Assembly (NCBI RefSeq): GCF_016808335.1
Contig: NC_053153.1
Location: 20,905,033-20,969,032 of the forward strand
Direction: 5' to 3'
DNA: 64,000 bases
From: Panicum virgatum
Taxonomy: Eukaryota > Streptophyta > Magnoliopsida > Poales > Poaceae
The notes under the pieces were generated by a model that saw only the letters and a program-made list of their open reading frames with translations, had not been told where the DNA came from and searched no databases. Positions within the stretch are counted from its first letter, which is position 1. Every line of letters begins with the position of its first letter. Positions 12,701 to 23,506 of the stretch are shown one piece after another. A program made the position numbers and the translations under genes.

Positions 12701-14118
12701 GTGAAAAGGACATGTAATAAATAGTCACTACCTCAATAGCTGCTGTGATCGCATGGCCTATGTGAAGCACCCCAGTCACATTAGGGGGTGGCTGGACCTG
12801 AAAGTAAGTAGGTAAAGTAAGAATAGATGCATCAAATTTCTCTTATTTGTATATTCTCAAAAATGCTGTGTGAGATCAGATAACTGAACAGCAGCACACA
12901 TTAAGTTAGAGCGAATGTTTGTTCTAAATATAACCCTTTAGAAAATGAGGGCACTTACTATTACAAATGGTGGCTTTGAGCTTGCTGCGTCTGCTTCAAA
13001 ATACCGAGATGATTCCCACCAAGCATACCAGCTTCATGAAAAAAAAACAGAGAGAAAGGAATAGAAAAAATTATCCACATATTTCTTATCTTGAGTTACA
13101 AAAAAACTTCTGATGATAAGAGTCAATGGAGAAACAAATAAAAGCAGCATACGATTTCTCAACAGCAGCGGGGCTATATTGTTTTGCCATTTGAGATGCC
13201 AGCAGTTTTTTCTGTCCAGCAGGAGTCTCTGGATCAATGAAATCCTCAGGGCTCTCATCCATAGCACCTTTCTTTCTCAGCTTCTTATCACTCTTCTTAG
13301 CTCCGCCTCCATCAGATACTGCTTGTGCCTACAGACAATCCACATCAACACGGCAAAGATACAAAACAAAATTCATCACATGAAGTTGAGCATTAGATAA
13401 AAAACAAAATTCATCACATGAAGTTGAGCATTAAGCCGTTGCATCCACCTGGAGCCTGGCTGCTTCCTTCTGTTTTGCTTTGATCTTCTTCTCCTCCTTC
13501 TCTCTCGCCTGTCAGAGAACACGTCTGACAGCATTGATTAAAACTGGGCATACACGTCCACACAACTCGACCAAATTTCCAGTTACATCGTGTAAGCACA
13601 GATAGTCCGATTGGACTGTTAATACCTTTTGATCCTTCTTCAATTTCCTCTCCAACTCCTTCGCATTCAGGGGCTGCAGACACACGCCAAAACCACCAAA
13701 ATGGATCAGATCGATAAAAATCTAAACAAAAGATACATTCACTGTGCGTGTCAGCATGTGCAAAAACCAACCAGTGCAGTATGCTTTCACAGAAGCAAGC
13801 TGAATCCTAAAAGGGGAAAAAACACAATACTAGAACATCGCGCCTACCTAATGACCAAAACGGCACTAGCCACTAGGCTGCCGTCGCCCAGAACCTATGC
13901 AAAGTCCCGCCAAGAAATCCCCCCTGAAAGCGCCGCCCAAGCATCCGCATCGAATTCGCGCGCCGAATCGTATCAAACACTTCAATCTGCGATAGTTCCT
14001 CAACTCCCAATCGTGTAGGCGCAGTCACAAACAGAGTACGCGCAGAGAATGGCATTGCACAACCACAAGCGGAAACCCCCCACGAGGTGCGAGTCCGCGG
14101 GGCGCTCACCTTCTCCAT
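7053..14118 (-). CDS. Valyl-tRNA synthetase gene, C-terminal exons damaged
   Basis: Class I synthetase that charges tRNA-Val with valine. Exons: 14110-14118, 13626-13673, 13449-13508, 13153-13328, 12959-13031, 12732-12797, 12565-12648, 12278-12355, 11813-11896, 11629-11708, 11419-11476, 10999-11301, 10695-10865, 9914-10104, 9396-9798, 8686-8937, 8106-8603, 7792-7889, 7568-7667, about 7316-7487 and 7053-7209. Phases agree throughout apart from the damaged 7316-7487 exon. Seen: [12 protein letters not shown] (HIGH, residues 134-137), editing-domain motifs ([23 protein letters not shown]), [30 protein letters not shown], and [11 protein letters not shown] (KMSKS site with Ser to Ala). An in-frame TAG at 7637-7639 would end the protein at about 920 residues instead of about 1,050. 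The next exon also has a frameshift, yet the original last exon survives to its TGA at 7053-7055. A truncated enzyme, a young pseudogene or a sequence error all fit. Confidence 0.85.
7637..7639 (-). other. In-frame TAG in ValRS exon 19
   Basis: With the upstream splice (ends AG at 7792, resumes A at 7667) the frame reads RPAFVLCRG and then TAG, followed by [15 protein letters not shown] and SSLK in the same frame. From memory, grass homologues have a polar residue such as Gln here, so a CAG to TAG transition is the simplest explanation. Confidence 0.75.
11902..11998. repeat. 49-bp tandem duplication in a ValRS intron
   Basis: A unit beginning AAACAAATGATTCAAC is repeated at 11902 and 11951 with few differences, inside the intron between exons 12278-12355 and 11813-11896. 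A similar, about 38-bp doubling (AAACAAAATTCATCAC) lies at about 13363-13433 in an upstream intron. Neither touches a splice site. Confidence 0.7.
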
Positions 14119-14448
14119 GGTGCGGATCGGGGGGCGGCCCCCGGGCTCGCCGGCGGTTGTCCGGATGGCGCGAAAAGGCGGCGCGCGGCGGGCCGGGTGG
14201 GGCTTCTCCTCGGGGTTTAGGAGGGTGATCGGAGTCGGACACGCGGCAGAGTGGCGGCGCGTGCCGTGTGATCGGCGGCGGAGATTTATACGAGGAGCAT
14301 TCGTGAGGGGCAAGGGACCGGCCGTAGGAGTTCGGCTCCAAATCCCATGGTGGAACTGGAATCCGGGTAGCGTTTGACTGATAACCCGAGCCTTCGCGCG
14401 CGAGGGTTTGGTTAATCCGAGAGTGATTTGTCTCCAGGACATGGCCAT
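14119..14448 (-). promoter_or_regulatory. ValRS 5' region; upstream in-frame ATG
   Basis: GC-rich sequence upstream of the assigned ATG (14116-14118). The frame stays open back to an ATG at 14446-14448, in phase with the short first exon. It would add about 110 residues rich in Arg, Ser and Pro, starting MAMSWRQITLGLTKPSRAK. Plant ValRS is known to serve both cytosol and mitochondria from alternative starts, so this could be a transit-peptide start; it could equally be an untranslated leader that is open by chance. Confidence 0.4.
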
Positions 14449-14894
14449 TGGCCAACCATGTATAGACTGGTACCCTGCTAGTATTGGAAGGAGCAGTAAA
14501 TTTGGAGTCGCTGGTTATTAGGAGGTTTTTTTAAAAAAAAAGGTCATGGTGAACCTGCGAGGGTTTCGACCTAAATCCTTGGGACTAGTTTAAATTTGAA
14601 CGGAATTTAGGAATGACGAGAGCAATCGTCCCATAGTATCATTTGAACGTCTTCTAAACCAGGATTGAAACCAAATTGACAACATTTGCATCATCTAATT
14701 TTATTTTTACACTAGGCATAAGGTGAACACGAACTTTGCTTTACATCCCGGATTCGCGAAATTGAGGGAGTGAGGAAAAGCAACACAGTTATTAATTTTA
14801 CCTCTGATCCAGCGAAACTTGGGAACCAAGTTGATTGATAGCAAACTTGACAGCCAAGTTTGCTTGAAAAGGATACCTTTTCCGTCTCTATTTA

Positions 14895-15213
14895 GGGGTT
14901 GTTTAGTTCCCAAAATTTTTTGAACACATGCATGAAATATTAAATGTACTTAAACAACAAAACTAATTACACAGTTTGGATGTACACGATGAGACGAATT
15001 TTTAAGCTTAATTAGTGTGTGATTAGACATAAGTACTACAATAACCCGCATGTGCTAATGATGCGGTCAAATGCCTCAAAAGATTCGTCTTTTGGTTTCT
15101 AAGCGAGTTCTGAAATTAGTTTTTTAATTAGTGCCCGAAAAAACCCTCCCGACATCTGGTCAAATAATCGATGTGACCTTTAAACCAAAAATTTTCACTA
15201 ACTAAACACCCCC
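14895..15213. mobile_element. Tourist-like MITE (PIF/Harbinger)
   Basis: A 319-bp element with terminal inverted repeats GGGGTTGTTTAGTT on the left and AACTAAACACCCCC on the right, flanked by a TTA trinucleotide on both sides (14892-14894 and 15214-15216). TIR sequence, TTA duplication and size are those of grass Tourist MITEs. No coding capacity. Confidence 0.88.
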
Positions 15214-15424
15214 TTACCAACATCGGTGCAGCGAAGTGCGTAAGCAATCCTTACATTTTTTACTTTTAACATCGGTGCAGCAGTCTCAACTTCGCTTCAT
15301 GCAACATTTGACAACGAAATATTCATGCAACTTGCAAAGTCTCAACTTCTCGAGGTCGCATACTTACTATGCTGATGTGTCTGATAATGATAAGCCAGCC
15401 CATATGTGAACATCGTTTTTATTG

Positions 15425-16394
15425 GGAAAAAGTCCATTTTACAACCTTCAAATATTGCGCTTTCAATCTCGATGTACAAAACCAAGAATCTTACAACCTC
15501 CAAGTATCAAAACTGTTTGTTTTTTCACCCTTCTCCAGTTTCCAGGGCGGTTTGCGCTGATGTCAGAGCGGTTTTTTCTTTTTTTTCTATCTCTCCAAAT
15601 TTCATAGCAAGGGAAAAATAGTTAAATGGGTCTAAAAATTATGAATTTTTTTTAGAGAGGTAGAGTAGGTGATAGGGAACCTATTTGAACTATTTTTTTA
15701 GTTGGAACTCAAAATTTTTTGAAATATAAATATTTGAATATGGGTAAAATTTAAATTTCATTGAATTTTTAGGGCATTAAAACATGCTCCAAAATTTACT
15801 AAATTCGAAACCTAAGGTTCATTTTGAACGTAATTTATCATGTTAATTTCATTTCACTCAAGTTCCATGGAATTTTTTTCAAAATCTGTTAAAATAATCA
15901 AGTTTGGCGTAAATTTGGCCTTTAAGAACAAACTTACAATACTGCTATGGAACATCAGTCAAATAAAATTAACATGGTAAACTAAATTTAAAATGAACCT
16001 TAGGTTTAAAATTTGATAAATTTTGGAGCACTTTTTGATGCCCTAAAAATTCAATAAATTTTAAATTTTACCCATATTCAAATATTTACATTTCAAATTT
16101 TTTTGAGTTCCAACTAAAAACAATAGTTAAAATAGTTTCCCTATCACCTACTCTACCTCTCTAAAAAATTTCATAATTTTTAGACCCATTTAACTATTTT
16201 TCCCTTGCTATTAAATTTGGAGAGAGAGAAAAAAGGAAAAACCGCTCTAATGTCAGCGCAAACTGCCTTGGAAACCGGGGAAGGGTGAAAAATAAACGGT
16301 TTTGATACTTGGAGTTTGCAAGATTCCTGATTTTGTACATCGGGGTTGAAAATCGAACGAGGGCAATAGAAAAATTGTAAAATGGACTTTTTCC
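15425..16394. mobile_element. 970-bp foldback Mutator-like element
   Basis: The element begins GGAAAAAGTCCATTTTACAA and ends with its inverse, and is flanked by the 9-bp direct repeat TTTTTATTG at 15416-15424 and 16395-16403. The two arms (about 15425-15860 and 15960-16394) are imperfect inverted repeats along nearly their full length, leaving only about 100 bp in the centre. A 9-bp duplication with long TIRs indicates Mutator superfamily. There is no transposase. A transcript across it would form a long hairpin. Confidence 0.85.
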
Positions 16395-17319
16395 TTTTTA
16401 TTGGTGCCACTGGGCCAAGCTAAAGTTGCATCGGCCTCGACACGAGGTTCACCGACACACCCGGCCCGGCCCAATTGTGCTTCTACGACTAATTTTCTTT
16501 TGCTTTCTTTTCACAGAGTTTGTACTAGAGTTGGCGAAATTTCCAAGCCACAAAGTGAGTGCGTGGTTTGGAACCAAAGATTCCCAAAAAGGAATTTCGC
16601 ATAATTTGCCACTTACGAATGGAGTACTTTCATCCTTTCATGTGCCAAACATCTCTCAACCGCATATGAACAGCTCTTCCTGGATGGTGTTGCCGAACAG
16701 TCTTCAGTTTTCTTTCCTACTTCCACCGCACCATCGGAGTCACATCATGCGCTCAGGATGGAGTCGGATATAGAAGAATCGGATCAGGCGTAGCGCCACC
16801 GTCCACACCGTCACGACCGCGTCACGCCGACGCCGACGCCGTCGACCGTGACGGCCCAGCGTCCTTTCGTGCGTCCGGCGGCGTGGTCGGTTGGCGTCGC
16901 GTTGTCGCGGGCACACACATTCAGACCTCAGAACGAGAGGCCCTCCCCAGCGGTTGCCCAGAAAGAATGTATTCCCTTCCTTCCTCAAAAAGAAGGAGCG
17001 GTAAAAATTATCAAAAATCCCGATGTTAAAATGAATTAGGATTGACACTTTGACAGTTACGTACCTCTTCTTGAAGTCGGCGACGGCGAGGTGGAATTAT
17101 TAGTCACTTGTCAACACAAAAGTGATGCAAGTCTGAATCATCACGCATCAACCAGACGTATAATATATATAGTTCCCTTCAAAAAGAAGAAGAAAAGTTG
17201 AATATATAGAAGCATAGTTGGCGAAATAAACAACCACACCCAGTGTCAACCAAAACAGTCCCCCTGGGCAATTCGGTCACTCAGCACCAAGAACAGACAG
17301 GCAAGCACACTTGCGCCTT
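16395..17319. other. Intergenic, upstream of the HMA gene
   Basis: No gene is recognised. A GC-rich patch at 16790-16930 gives short open frames on both strands without recognisable protein features. The proximal part should contain the promoter of the HMA gene. Confidence 0.4.
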
Positions 17320-17327
17320 TATATAAA
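17320..17327 (+). promoter_or_regulatory. TATA box of the HMA gene
   Basis: TATATAAA lies 130 bp upstream of the ATG at 17450, the spacing expected for a start near 17350 with a leader of about 100 nt. The leader region is pyrimidine-rich (CTCTGCCTTTCCCTTCCTC), as in many grass 5' UTRs. Confidence 0.6.
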
Positions 17328-17449
17328 GGAACCCACCAGCAGCATCAGCTTTGGTTTCATCTCCTTGTATATACCCATTGCAAGGCATTCTCAAGCATAG
17401 CCTCTGCCTTTCCCTTCCTCTCCTCCACTCTGTCTTCCAGAGCTTTGAG

Positions 17450-18522
17450 ATGGCTCAGGTATGCAGACCACTCACTCCTGATTTTGTTCTTCAGTTCTTT
17501 CGATTGCTCATACCTCTGTATTGCTTGATCGGTTCGCAGCAGAAGGTGGTGCTGAGGGTTCCAACCATGACTGATGACAAGATCAAGCAGAAGGCCATTG
17601 AAGCTGTTGCGGACATTTACGGTCATATTTTGTACCCTCTGATCAATGTTTTCTGGATAATGGATTGTTTTGCCATTGAGACTTGGAATATATGTTTCTG
17701 AACAAAGAAAGAGACTAGATATGGTATTTGCACAAACTAGCATATTGTTTACCCATCGTTGAATCTTTAAGACACATACTTTGAATGATTAGCATCAGTT
17801 TAAGTTGGATTGAGAGGATAAATCACGTAAGGTGGAGTTCATTTATCACACACGCTAACACAAAGGTGAGGACCAGTGGACCACTCAATACACAATGTGG
17901 TCGAAAGGGCTCTTCTTTATGCATGGAAGCTGTCATATGTGCCCCTTGCGGGTGAACAGCCATACATGACGTTGGTATATGTTTTACAAAAGAAATGGAT
18001 TTTGAAACTCCAGTATATAAACATTTGAAAAAGCATGTAGATTGAAGAAAATTTGGCATAGTGTCTATTCGATTCTAATTGGCATGGGATATTCTTCACA
18101 TTAGCTGTATGCCAATAATAATTTCGAAAGAAATGTTTTCTGAATCAGGTTTTCATCACGACATGACACAAGTACAGCACATCAATTGGAAAATAAAATA
18201 CTTGTAGGAAGGGGTGATCAAGAAATACAAAAGAACAATAGTTATTGTTTCAGCAACAAAAACTGATGATACATACCTCGTTTTGTGCACAGGTATTGAC
18301 TCCATAGCAGCAGATCTGAAGGAGAACAAGATGACCATCATAGGCGAAATGGATGCTGTTGCAATTGCAAAGAAGTTAAAGAAGATTGGGAAGATTGACA
18401 TTGTGTCCATTGGACCTGCAAAGGAAGAAAAGAAGGAAGAAAAGAAAGAGGAGAAAAAAGAAGAAAAGAAAGAAGAGAAGAAAGAGGAGAAGAAAGAGGA
18501 GAAGAAAGAAGAGAAGAAATGA
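17450..18522 (+). CDS. Small HMA-domain protein with EEKK-repeat tail
   Basis: Three exons, 17450-17458, 17540-17621 and 18293-18522, give 106 residues. The first exon encodes only Met-Ala-Gln. Residues about 5-70 form a heavy-metal-associated (HMA) ferredoxin-like fold: QKVVLRVPTMTDDKIKQKAI, then a second half containing KENKMTIIGEMDAVAIAKKL and ending KIDIVSIGPAK. The usual metal-binding MxCxxC loop is replaced by MTDDK and there is no cysteine in the protein, so copper or zinc chelation by that site is not expected. The tail is eight EEKK repeats running to the stop, with no CaaX box, so it is not a prenylated HIPP of the usual type. It resembles the small HMA proteins of grasses, some of which are bound by blast-fungus effectors or influence resistance (the Pi21/sHMA group). 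A role in immunity is inference from the family only. Splice sites, start, stop and TATA box look intact. Confidence 0.82.
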
Positions 18523-19835
18523 TAAAATATAAAGCATAATATCATTGTGTGACCTCTCTCTTATCTGCAGTTGCAATAGCTTTGAGCCTTTGACTTTGTA
18601 CTGATGTTTCTATGTGAAGTTACCATGTAAAATTTATACAACAGAGTACAAATTAGTTAAAAATAAAAGCACGATTTGTGCATCTCTTTAGCAATACATG
18701 CTCCCTACCTCAATAACTTGTGTTCATAAATGACTAGAAGCTCAACCTAATAATATTTATCAGGGAGCTCAAAAACACAGAAAGGATGGCAATAATGGAC
18801 AATCCTGGCAGATCTGTATGGCTGTATCTAAAAATGAATCATATGAATACTCTCTTGACATCAGAAGTAATGGAGGACTGGTCAAACTGAATCTTGAAAA
18901 CTACTTGAATAATATTTAGTACTTAAAGTGCCATGTTGAACCGATCCCTATCCCTTAAAGAAAATGGAAACTTTTCAACAGGTATGAATATTGATAAAGC
19001 CAGAAAAGGTAAGATTTTTAACATCAATAGTGAATAGATATTGCCATTATCTTAAAGAGCACCAGAAAGTGGCAATAGTGCATAAACATCCACCTCTTAG
19101 TGCTCAAAGATAATTCACATTTCATTCTCAGATCTTATCTGATTTCTGACATGTAATCACTAATCCTATGCTAGGGTTGGCAGAAATGACTTTCTGTGCC
19201 GAGCCAGGCTGCGGAAAGACACAAGCTACTGTGGCGATGTTTCTTGTCTATTGGATAAAAGATCATGCAACTAGATTTGTATGCTTTCTTGAGCACATCA
19301 GGTTGAGGGAACAATATAAGTCTTTTCCATTCTATCGAATCAGAGGAGCAGTAAAATTTTAAAGGTGGATCAATTAATACCCTAATGTTCATCATGTTGT
19401 CCATTAAAAAAAACAATTGCCTGATAATTTATTTAGGGTGCGTTCTTGACACAGTGTAGCGACAATAAGCAATCAGGTATCATCTGGCTTGGGAGGCTAG
19501 GACCTAGGATTAGCAATAAAACTACTGTTATGTGTACACCAGTGCAACAAAAAGAAGATTGGATGTCCTATCTAGGACTGGTGAATCAAGATTTATTCAT
19601 TACTCATGACTAGTGTCCACTACCCTATATCATTTAGATGTTACAAAAAATAGTAATAGCATACAACACTACACTTCTGTACTTCATCAACAGATAAATA
19701 ATCCCATGGGCTACATCAAGTATATAAATTATAGTGTAACTAGTTTCAAGAGTCCTCCCTCTTAATCCATCTTTCCAAAATGGAAACAGATGAAAGTAAT
19801 GAACTACTCTGCATCTAATTATGGAGCATCTCATC
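18523..19835. other. Intergenic; no gene recognised
   Basis: AT-rich sequence between the HMA gene 3' end and the convergent PPR gene. A short open frame at 19168-19362 contains GCGKT by chance and is not accepted as a P-loop protein. Confidence 0.5.
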
Positions 19836-21350
19836 TTAGCATCTTTTGTATCCCCCAAACCTTGACAGCAGATGAAGATAATGACCCTTATCTGTCATGT
19901 ACTTGATGACATTGTTAGCTTGAGAGTCCTTCCCAGCATTACGTAGTCTACTCACTAGACTACTGTACACTGAGAAATTTGGTGTGCATCCATGCAACTC
20001 CATGTCTTTCAGCATAGAGAATGCTTTATCAAACTCCCCTACTGTGCAAAGCCCCCCTATCATGGAATTGTATGTGTACACATTCGGAAGCTGCCCTCTT
20101 ACCAGCATATCATCAAAAAACCTCTGGGCTTCCTCAAATTCCCCAGCTGCCACATAGCTTGTGATCATAACGGTATAGCAGACAACATCTGGTTCACAAC
20201 CTTTCTTGACCATCTCATCAAAGAAGTACCTGCAAGCTTCTAGGTTGCCAGCACGGCCAAGACCATCAATCAAATTTGTGAAATGAAGCACATTTGGTAC
20301 ACACCCAACATCACTCATGTAGTTCAGCAAATTGAGAGCTGCGAGGGGTTTGTCTCCCTTACCAAGCACATGGAGCAACAGATTGTATGTATGGAGGTCT
20401 GGCGTAAACCCATTTCTCCCCATCTCATCAAGTAAACGATGGAATTGATCCAACTTACCAAGCATATACTTTGCACGCATCACTATGTTGTATGTCAAGA
20501 TGTCAGGCGAGTGCCCCTCAAGGATCATTTTCTCATGAACCCACTCAATCAGAGAGTACTGCTCTATCGTCAGAAGCATGTGCAGTATCGCATTGAATGC
20601 ATTCCTGAATGGGCGGTACCTGAAAGTACTCAACTTGATGAACCTCTCCACCAGCCTCCGCCTCAGCCCAACATTCCCAGATGCGCATATCAGGAGGTGG
20701 AATGTCCGGGCAGAGACAGGCAGTCCCTTTTCCGCCATCTCCTCCAACAGCCGCCACATCGCCTTCACCTCCCCACACTCAGCAAAAACCTTCATGACCA
20801 GGTTGTACATGCTTGTGTCGTGTTGATACCCGTCCTGCTGCCCTGCCCACACGAAGAACTTGTACGCAAGCTTCGGGTACCTTTCACGGTTCACACTGTC
20901 CACGGACACAACAAACCTGAACAGCACCTCCCTTATCAGCACGTTGGACACCTTCGGGCGCATTTCATCGAGCGCCTGGCGGGCGCTGAACCCTGGGCCG
21001 TCCTGCAGCAGGATCCTAAAGATCCTGTCAGCTACCAGCCTCACATCCTCGAACAACCGTCTCCTCGGACTGTGCCCAGGGGAAATTTTTTCGCCATCAT
21101 CGTCGTCACTCTCCGGCGGGCCTCCTGGTGGCGGCAGCCGGAGGAGCATTTCCCGCGGTAAGCGGCCCGCATCCAGACCTATCACCTCCTCTCCTCCCTC
21201 ACGGACGCCGTCACTATTGATCTGTACATTGCCCGAGGGACTCTCGCCGCTGTTTCTAGAACTGTCACTGCAGAGATGCCGCGACGGGAAGAACCGGGCG
21301 CACAGCGCCCGGGCTGCTCGGAGCGGAGGTAGGTGAGCGCCCGGGATCAT
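19836..21350 (-). CDS. P-class PPR protein, probably mitochondrial
   Basis: Intronless 504-residue pentatricopeptide repeat protein. The N-terminus (MIPGAHLPPLRAARALCARF) is Arg/Ala-rich and lacks acidic residues for about 28 positions, like a mitochondrial presequence. A conserved non-repeat region (about 95-175) precedes roughly nine P-type repeats from about 180 to 490, each about 35 residues, for example TYNIVMRAKYMLGKLDQFHR, TYNLLLHVLGKGDKPLAALN and CYTVMITSYVAAGEFEEAQR. The end, GHYLHLLSRFGGYKRC, resembles the C-terminus of the Arabidopsis At1g55630/At3g60050 group as I recall it. No E, DYW or SMR domain is present. P-class PPR proteins bind single-stranded organellar RNA, with specificity set by residues at the repeat ends; the target here is unknown. 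The reading frame is intact and the start is the first ATG. Confidence 0.92.
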   Translation of the reverse strand: MIPGAHLPPLRAARALCARFFPSRHLCSDSSRNSGESPSGNVQINSDGVREGGEEVIGLDAGRLPREMLLRLPPPGGPPESDDDDGEKISPGHSPRRRLFEDVRLVADRIFRILLQDGPGFSARQALDEMRPKVSNVLIREVLFRFVVSVDSVNRERYPKLAYKFFVWAGQQDGYQHDTSMYNLVMKVFAECGEVKAMWRLLEEMAEKGLPVSARTFHLLICASGNVGLRRRLVERFIKLSTFRYRPFRNAFNAILHMLLTIEQYSLIEWVHEKMILEGHSPDILTYNIVMRAKYMLGKLDQFHRLLDEMGRNGFTPDLHTYNLLLHVLGKGDKPLAALNLLNYMSDVGCVPNVLHFTNLIDGLGRAGNLEACRYFFDEMVKKGCEPDVVCYTVMITSYVAAGEFEEAQRFFDDMLVRGQLPNVYTYNSMIGGLCTVGEFDKAFSMLKDMELHGCTPNFSVYSSLVSRLRNAGKDSQANNVIKYMTDKGHYLHLLSRFGGYKRC

Positions 21351-22022
21351 AGGGAGAGCGCGCCGGAGCGCATGGCGAGTGAGCGGCTCCGCAGGAAGAT
21401 AGTGCCGAGCTTTTTATTCGAAGTGTGGCGATGGCCGATGGAGATGCCAATGGCGGGGGTGGTGCGGCGGCGCCCAAACGGGGAAGGACCGAAGGAGAGA
21501 GAGAGGTGCTTGCTGCCGTCGTGCGCTCGATCCCCACGAAATGGAAACTCGCGCCTGGGCCGAATTTTCCTTGCTTTGCTTATTGGGCCTTTCTGGATAC
21601 GTACATTCTGGTTTCCTCGCCTTTGAAACACCCGATAAAATTTAAGGGCTTTCTGGTTCCCGCGCCAAAAGTCTCCGAGTTTTTCCTCTCTTTTTTTGAT
21701 TTTAGAATAACTTTTTATTTTTGTAGTTTATAACTTATTCATACAAATCTCTATGTATCCTCATATAATAAATTTTCAGAGTAATTTGTGCAAGAACGTA
21801 ATGCACAACTTTTTCTTGGGATAACTTTTAAGTACAACTCCTACAAGAAATTGTAGAATTTTGAGAGATGTTTCCATGTTTGAAAACTTTTCAAGATAGC
21901 TTATACACACATAGATATTTATTATTTTCAGCATAATATTTTATGAGACTATTATCAAGCGTAATTGTAACATAACTTTTACGCATATAATCTATAGAAA
22001 TATTCTTTAAAAATATGATTTA
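21351..22022. other. PPR upstream region and AT-rich spacer
   Basis: Contains the PPR promoter. On the opposite strand an open frame from about 21425 begins MAMADGDANGGGGAAAPKRG and could be the first exon of a lost divergent gene, but nothing recognisable follows. The rest (21660-22022) is AT-rich without features. Confidence 0.35.
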
Positions 22023-22051
22023 CTAGCTGCATGCCCGTGCGTTGCTACGGG
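22023..22051 (-). mobile_element. Helitron 3' terminus
   Basis: Read on the minus strand, CCCGTAGCAACGCACGGG forms a hairpin (stem CCCGT/ACGGG), followed 7 nt later by CTAG and then T. A short GC hairpin just before CTRR and insertion next to T are the hallmarks of a Helitron 3' end. The body extends to higher coordinates and includes the rps1 pseudogene. Confidence 0.7.
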
Positions 22052-22577
22052 AAGCGAAAAGATTTATAGCGCAAGACACATAATACTTGATTACAAAAAT
22101 CATAAAATAAAAACTAAACATGAGTCAAAAAATATACGCAATCCATCATTGCTTTGCGCTATGCGTCATGGTTTATCAGATCAAGCATTACTACAATAGG
22201 GCCAACTGAGAACTATATACATATATTACGGTATTACCATATCAAATAGATGCATAAATACTTCTATATCAGTAGGGATAATCTGGAATTGTTTCCAAAC
22301 AAAGTTATGAGTTTCGTACAAATTAAACTCAACACTCCAGAACTTGAATTTATATTCATGTAGATCAAGGTTGGAGCAAATGAATACGGCAAATCAGTCA
22401 ACTGACTGGGTTACAGGCAATATTAGCATATCTAGCTGTACAATGTTAGGGCCATATGAGAACTCTATATCAGATATCACCCTATCATACTGATGCAGAA
22501 ATACACCTATATCAGAAAAATGAATGTGATAAACAGCGTTCACATCTTCCAAACCTGATGCGCTCTGTCTACCGCTA

Positions 22578-23444
22578 CTATTCATCCATGGGTTCTTCTC
22601 CTGAATCCTCTGAAGGTGAATCCGATGACAATGATCCTAGGATTCCCTCTAAACTGAGTGTCAATCCGCTCTGAAGAGGTAATGCAGGATTATGATTTAA
22701 TTAGAACAGGCACATCCATAGTGATTTACTCATACAGTTGAAGTTAGATTAAATTCGCTTTCATGGTAAAATAATAACAAGGGGGTGCTAGCAATACCTC
22801 TGGCTGGAATCTCAACATGTCAGCACGAGCCATTGCCTCTGCTTGAGATATTCTCTGCCTGAATATCTGATCCATCTCGTCAGCCTGATGTGAGCCAAAG
22901 AAACCATGTCAGTTTGTTAGATAAAGCATACACAACAAATGTGCACATGTTGTTTATTTTACATGTACCTTCTCAAAAACAAGCTAGGGATTGCGGATCA
23001 TGTCGCCAGGTGTTGGCTCAAGCTTTTTTGTAGAAAGGCTGACGAGGCCTCTTTCACGATCAAGGCTCACTATCATCACCTGTAACAGAACTCACTGAAC
23101 TTAGCTCTATGAAGTAGGGGTATAAAATAATTCCCATGGACCACGACAGCTATACCTTGAGGGTGTCTTCTGGTTGCAGAACTATTGAGATATCTGCAAC
23201 ATGGTCATCACTAATCTGACTGACATGGAGAAGACCACTGATTCCGCTCTGTGAAGGCACCATAAGGTTTTAGGCTCTCAACAGTTCCCAAGACAACTGA
23301 ACCACCAAGCTGAGCTTGACTGTCAACCATTGCCTTGCGGTTGCTGAGGACAAGCCTGTCCTGTTCCTCATCAACCTCTGCAAACTTGAGAGGCAGTTCT
23401 TTGCCAAGCAGCTCTTCAGCAGTTGTTTTCTAATAAAGATCAAA
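22578..23444 (-). pseudogene. RPS1: Chloroplast ribosomal protein S1 gene fragment
   Basis: The last four exons of plastid 30S ribosomal protein S1 are recognisable. About 23156-23444 covers the last S1 RNA-binding repeat ([54 protein letters not shown]). 22969-23079 follows ([20 protein letters not shown], then [10 protein letters not shown] and a TAG). 22798-22884 reads [20 protein letters not shown]. 22578-22670 is an acidic tail (SGLTLSLEGILGSL) ending in TAG. Splice sites are preserved, but the first of these exons has a frameshift after GAFTE and the second has an in-frame TAG, so no functional S1 can be made. The upstream exons, including the transit peptide, are absent. The fragment lies between two Helitron 3' termini in the same orientation, which indicates capture and transport by a Helitron. 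Confidence 0.85.
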
Positions 23445-23506
23445 CAAAACTTTATCAAGGAACTGTAAAGTTTTAGTCATAGCAAGGTACCAGACTTCGA
23501 ACTACA

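Noticed and set aside
15361..15424. LTR or CRISPR-like repeat at the foldback edges
   Set aside because: The repeated strings are inverted arms of one palindromic element with a 9-bp duplication; there are no spaced direct repeats.
17357..17743. 128-residue minus-strand frame over the HMA gene
   Set aside because: It is the antisense shadow of the leader, first intron and second exon; the plus strand has a TATA box, a start codon and in-phase splicing.
19168..19362. Open frame containing GCGKT, like a P-loop ATPase
   Set aside because: Only 64 residues, no Walker B or other NTPase features, no plausible splice continuation and an equally open antisense frame.
20439..21161. 240-residue plus-strand frame
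   Set aside because: Antisense of the PPR gene, without domain features.
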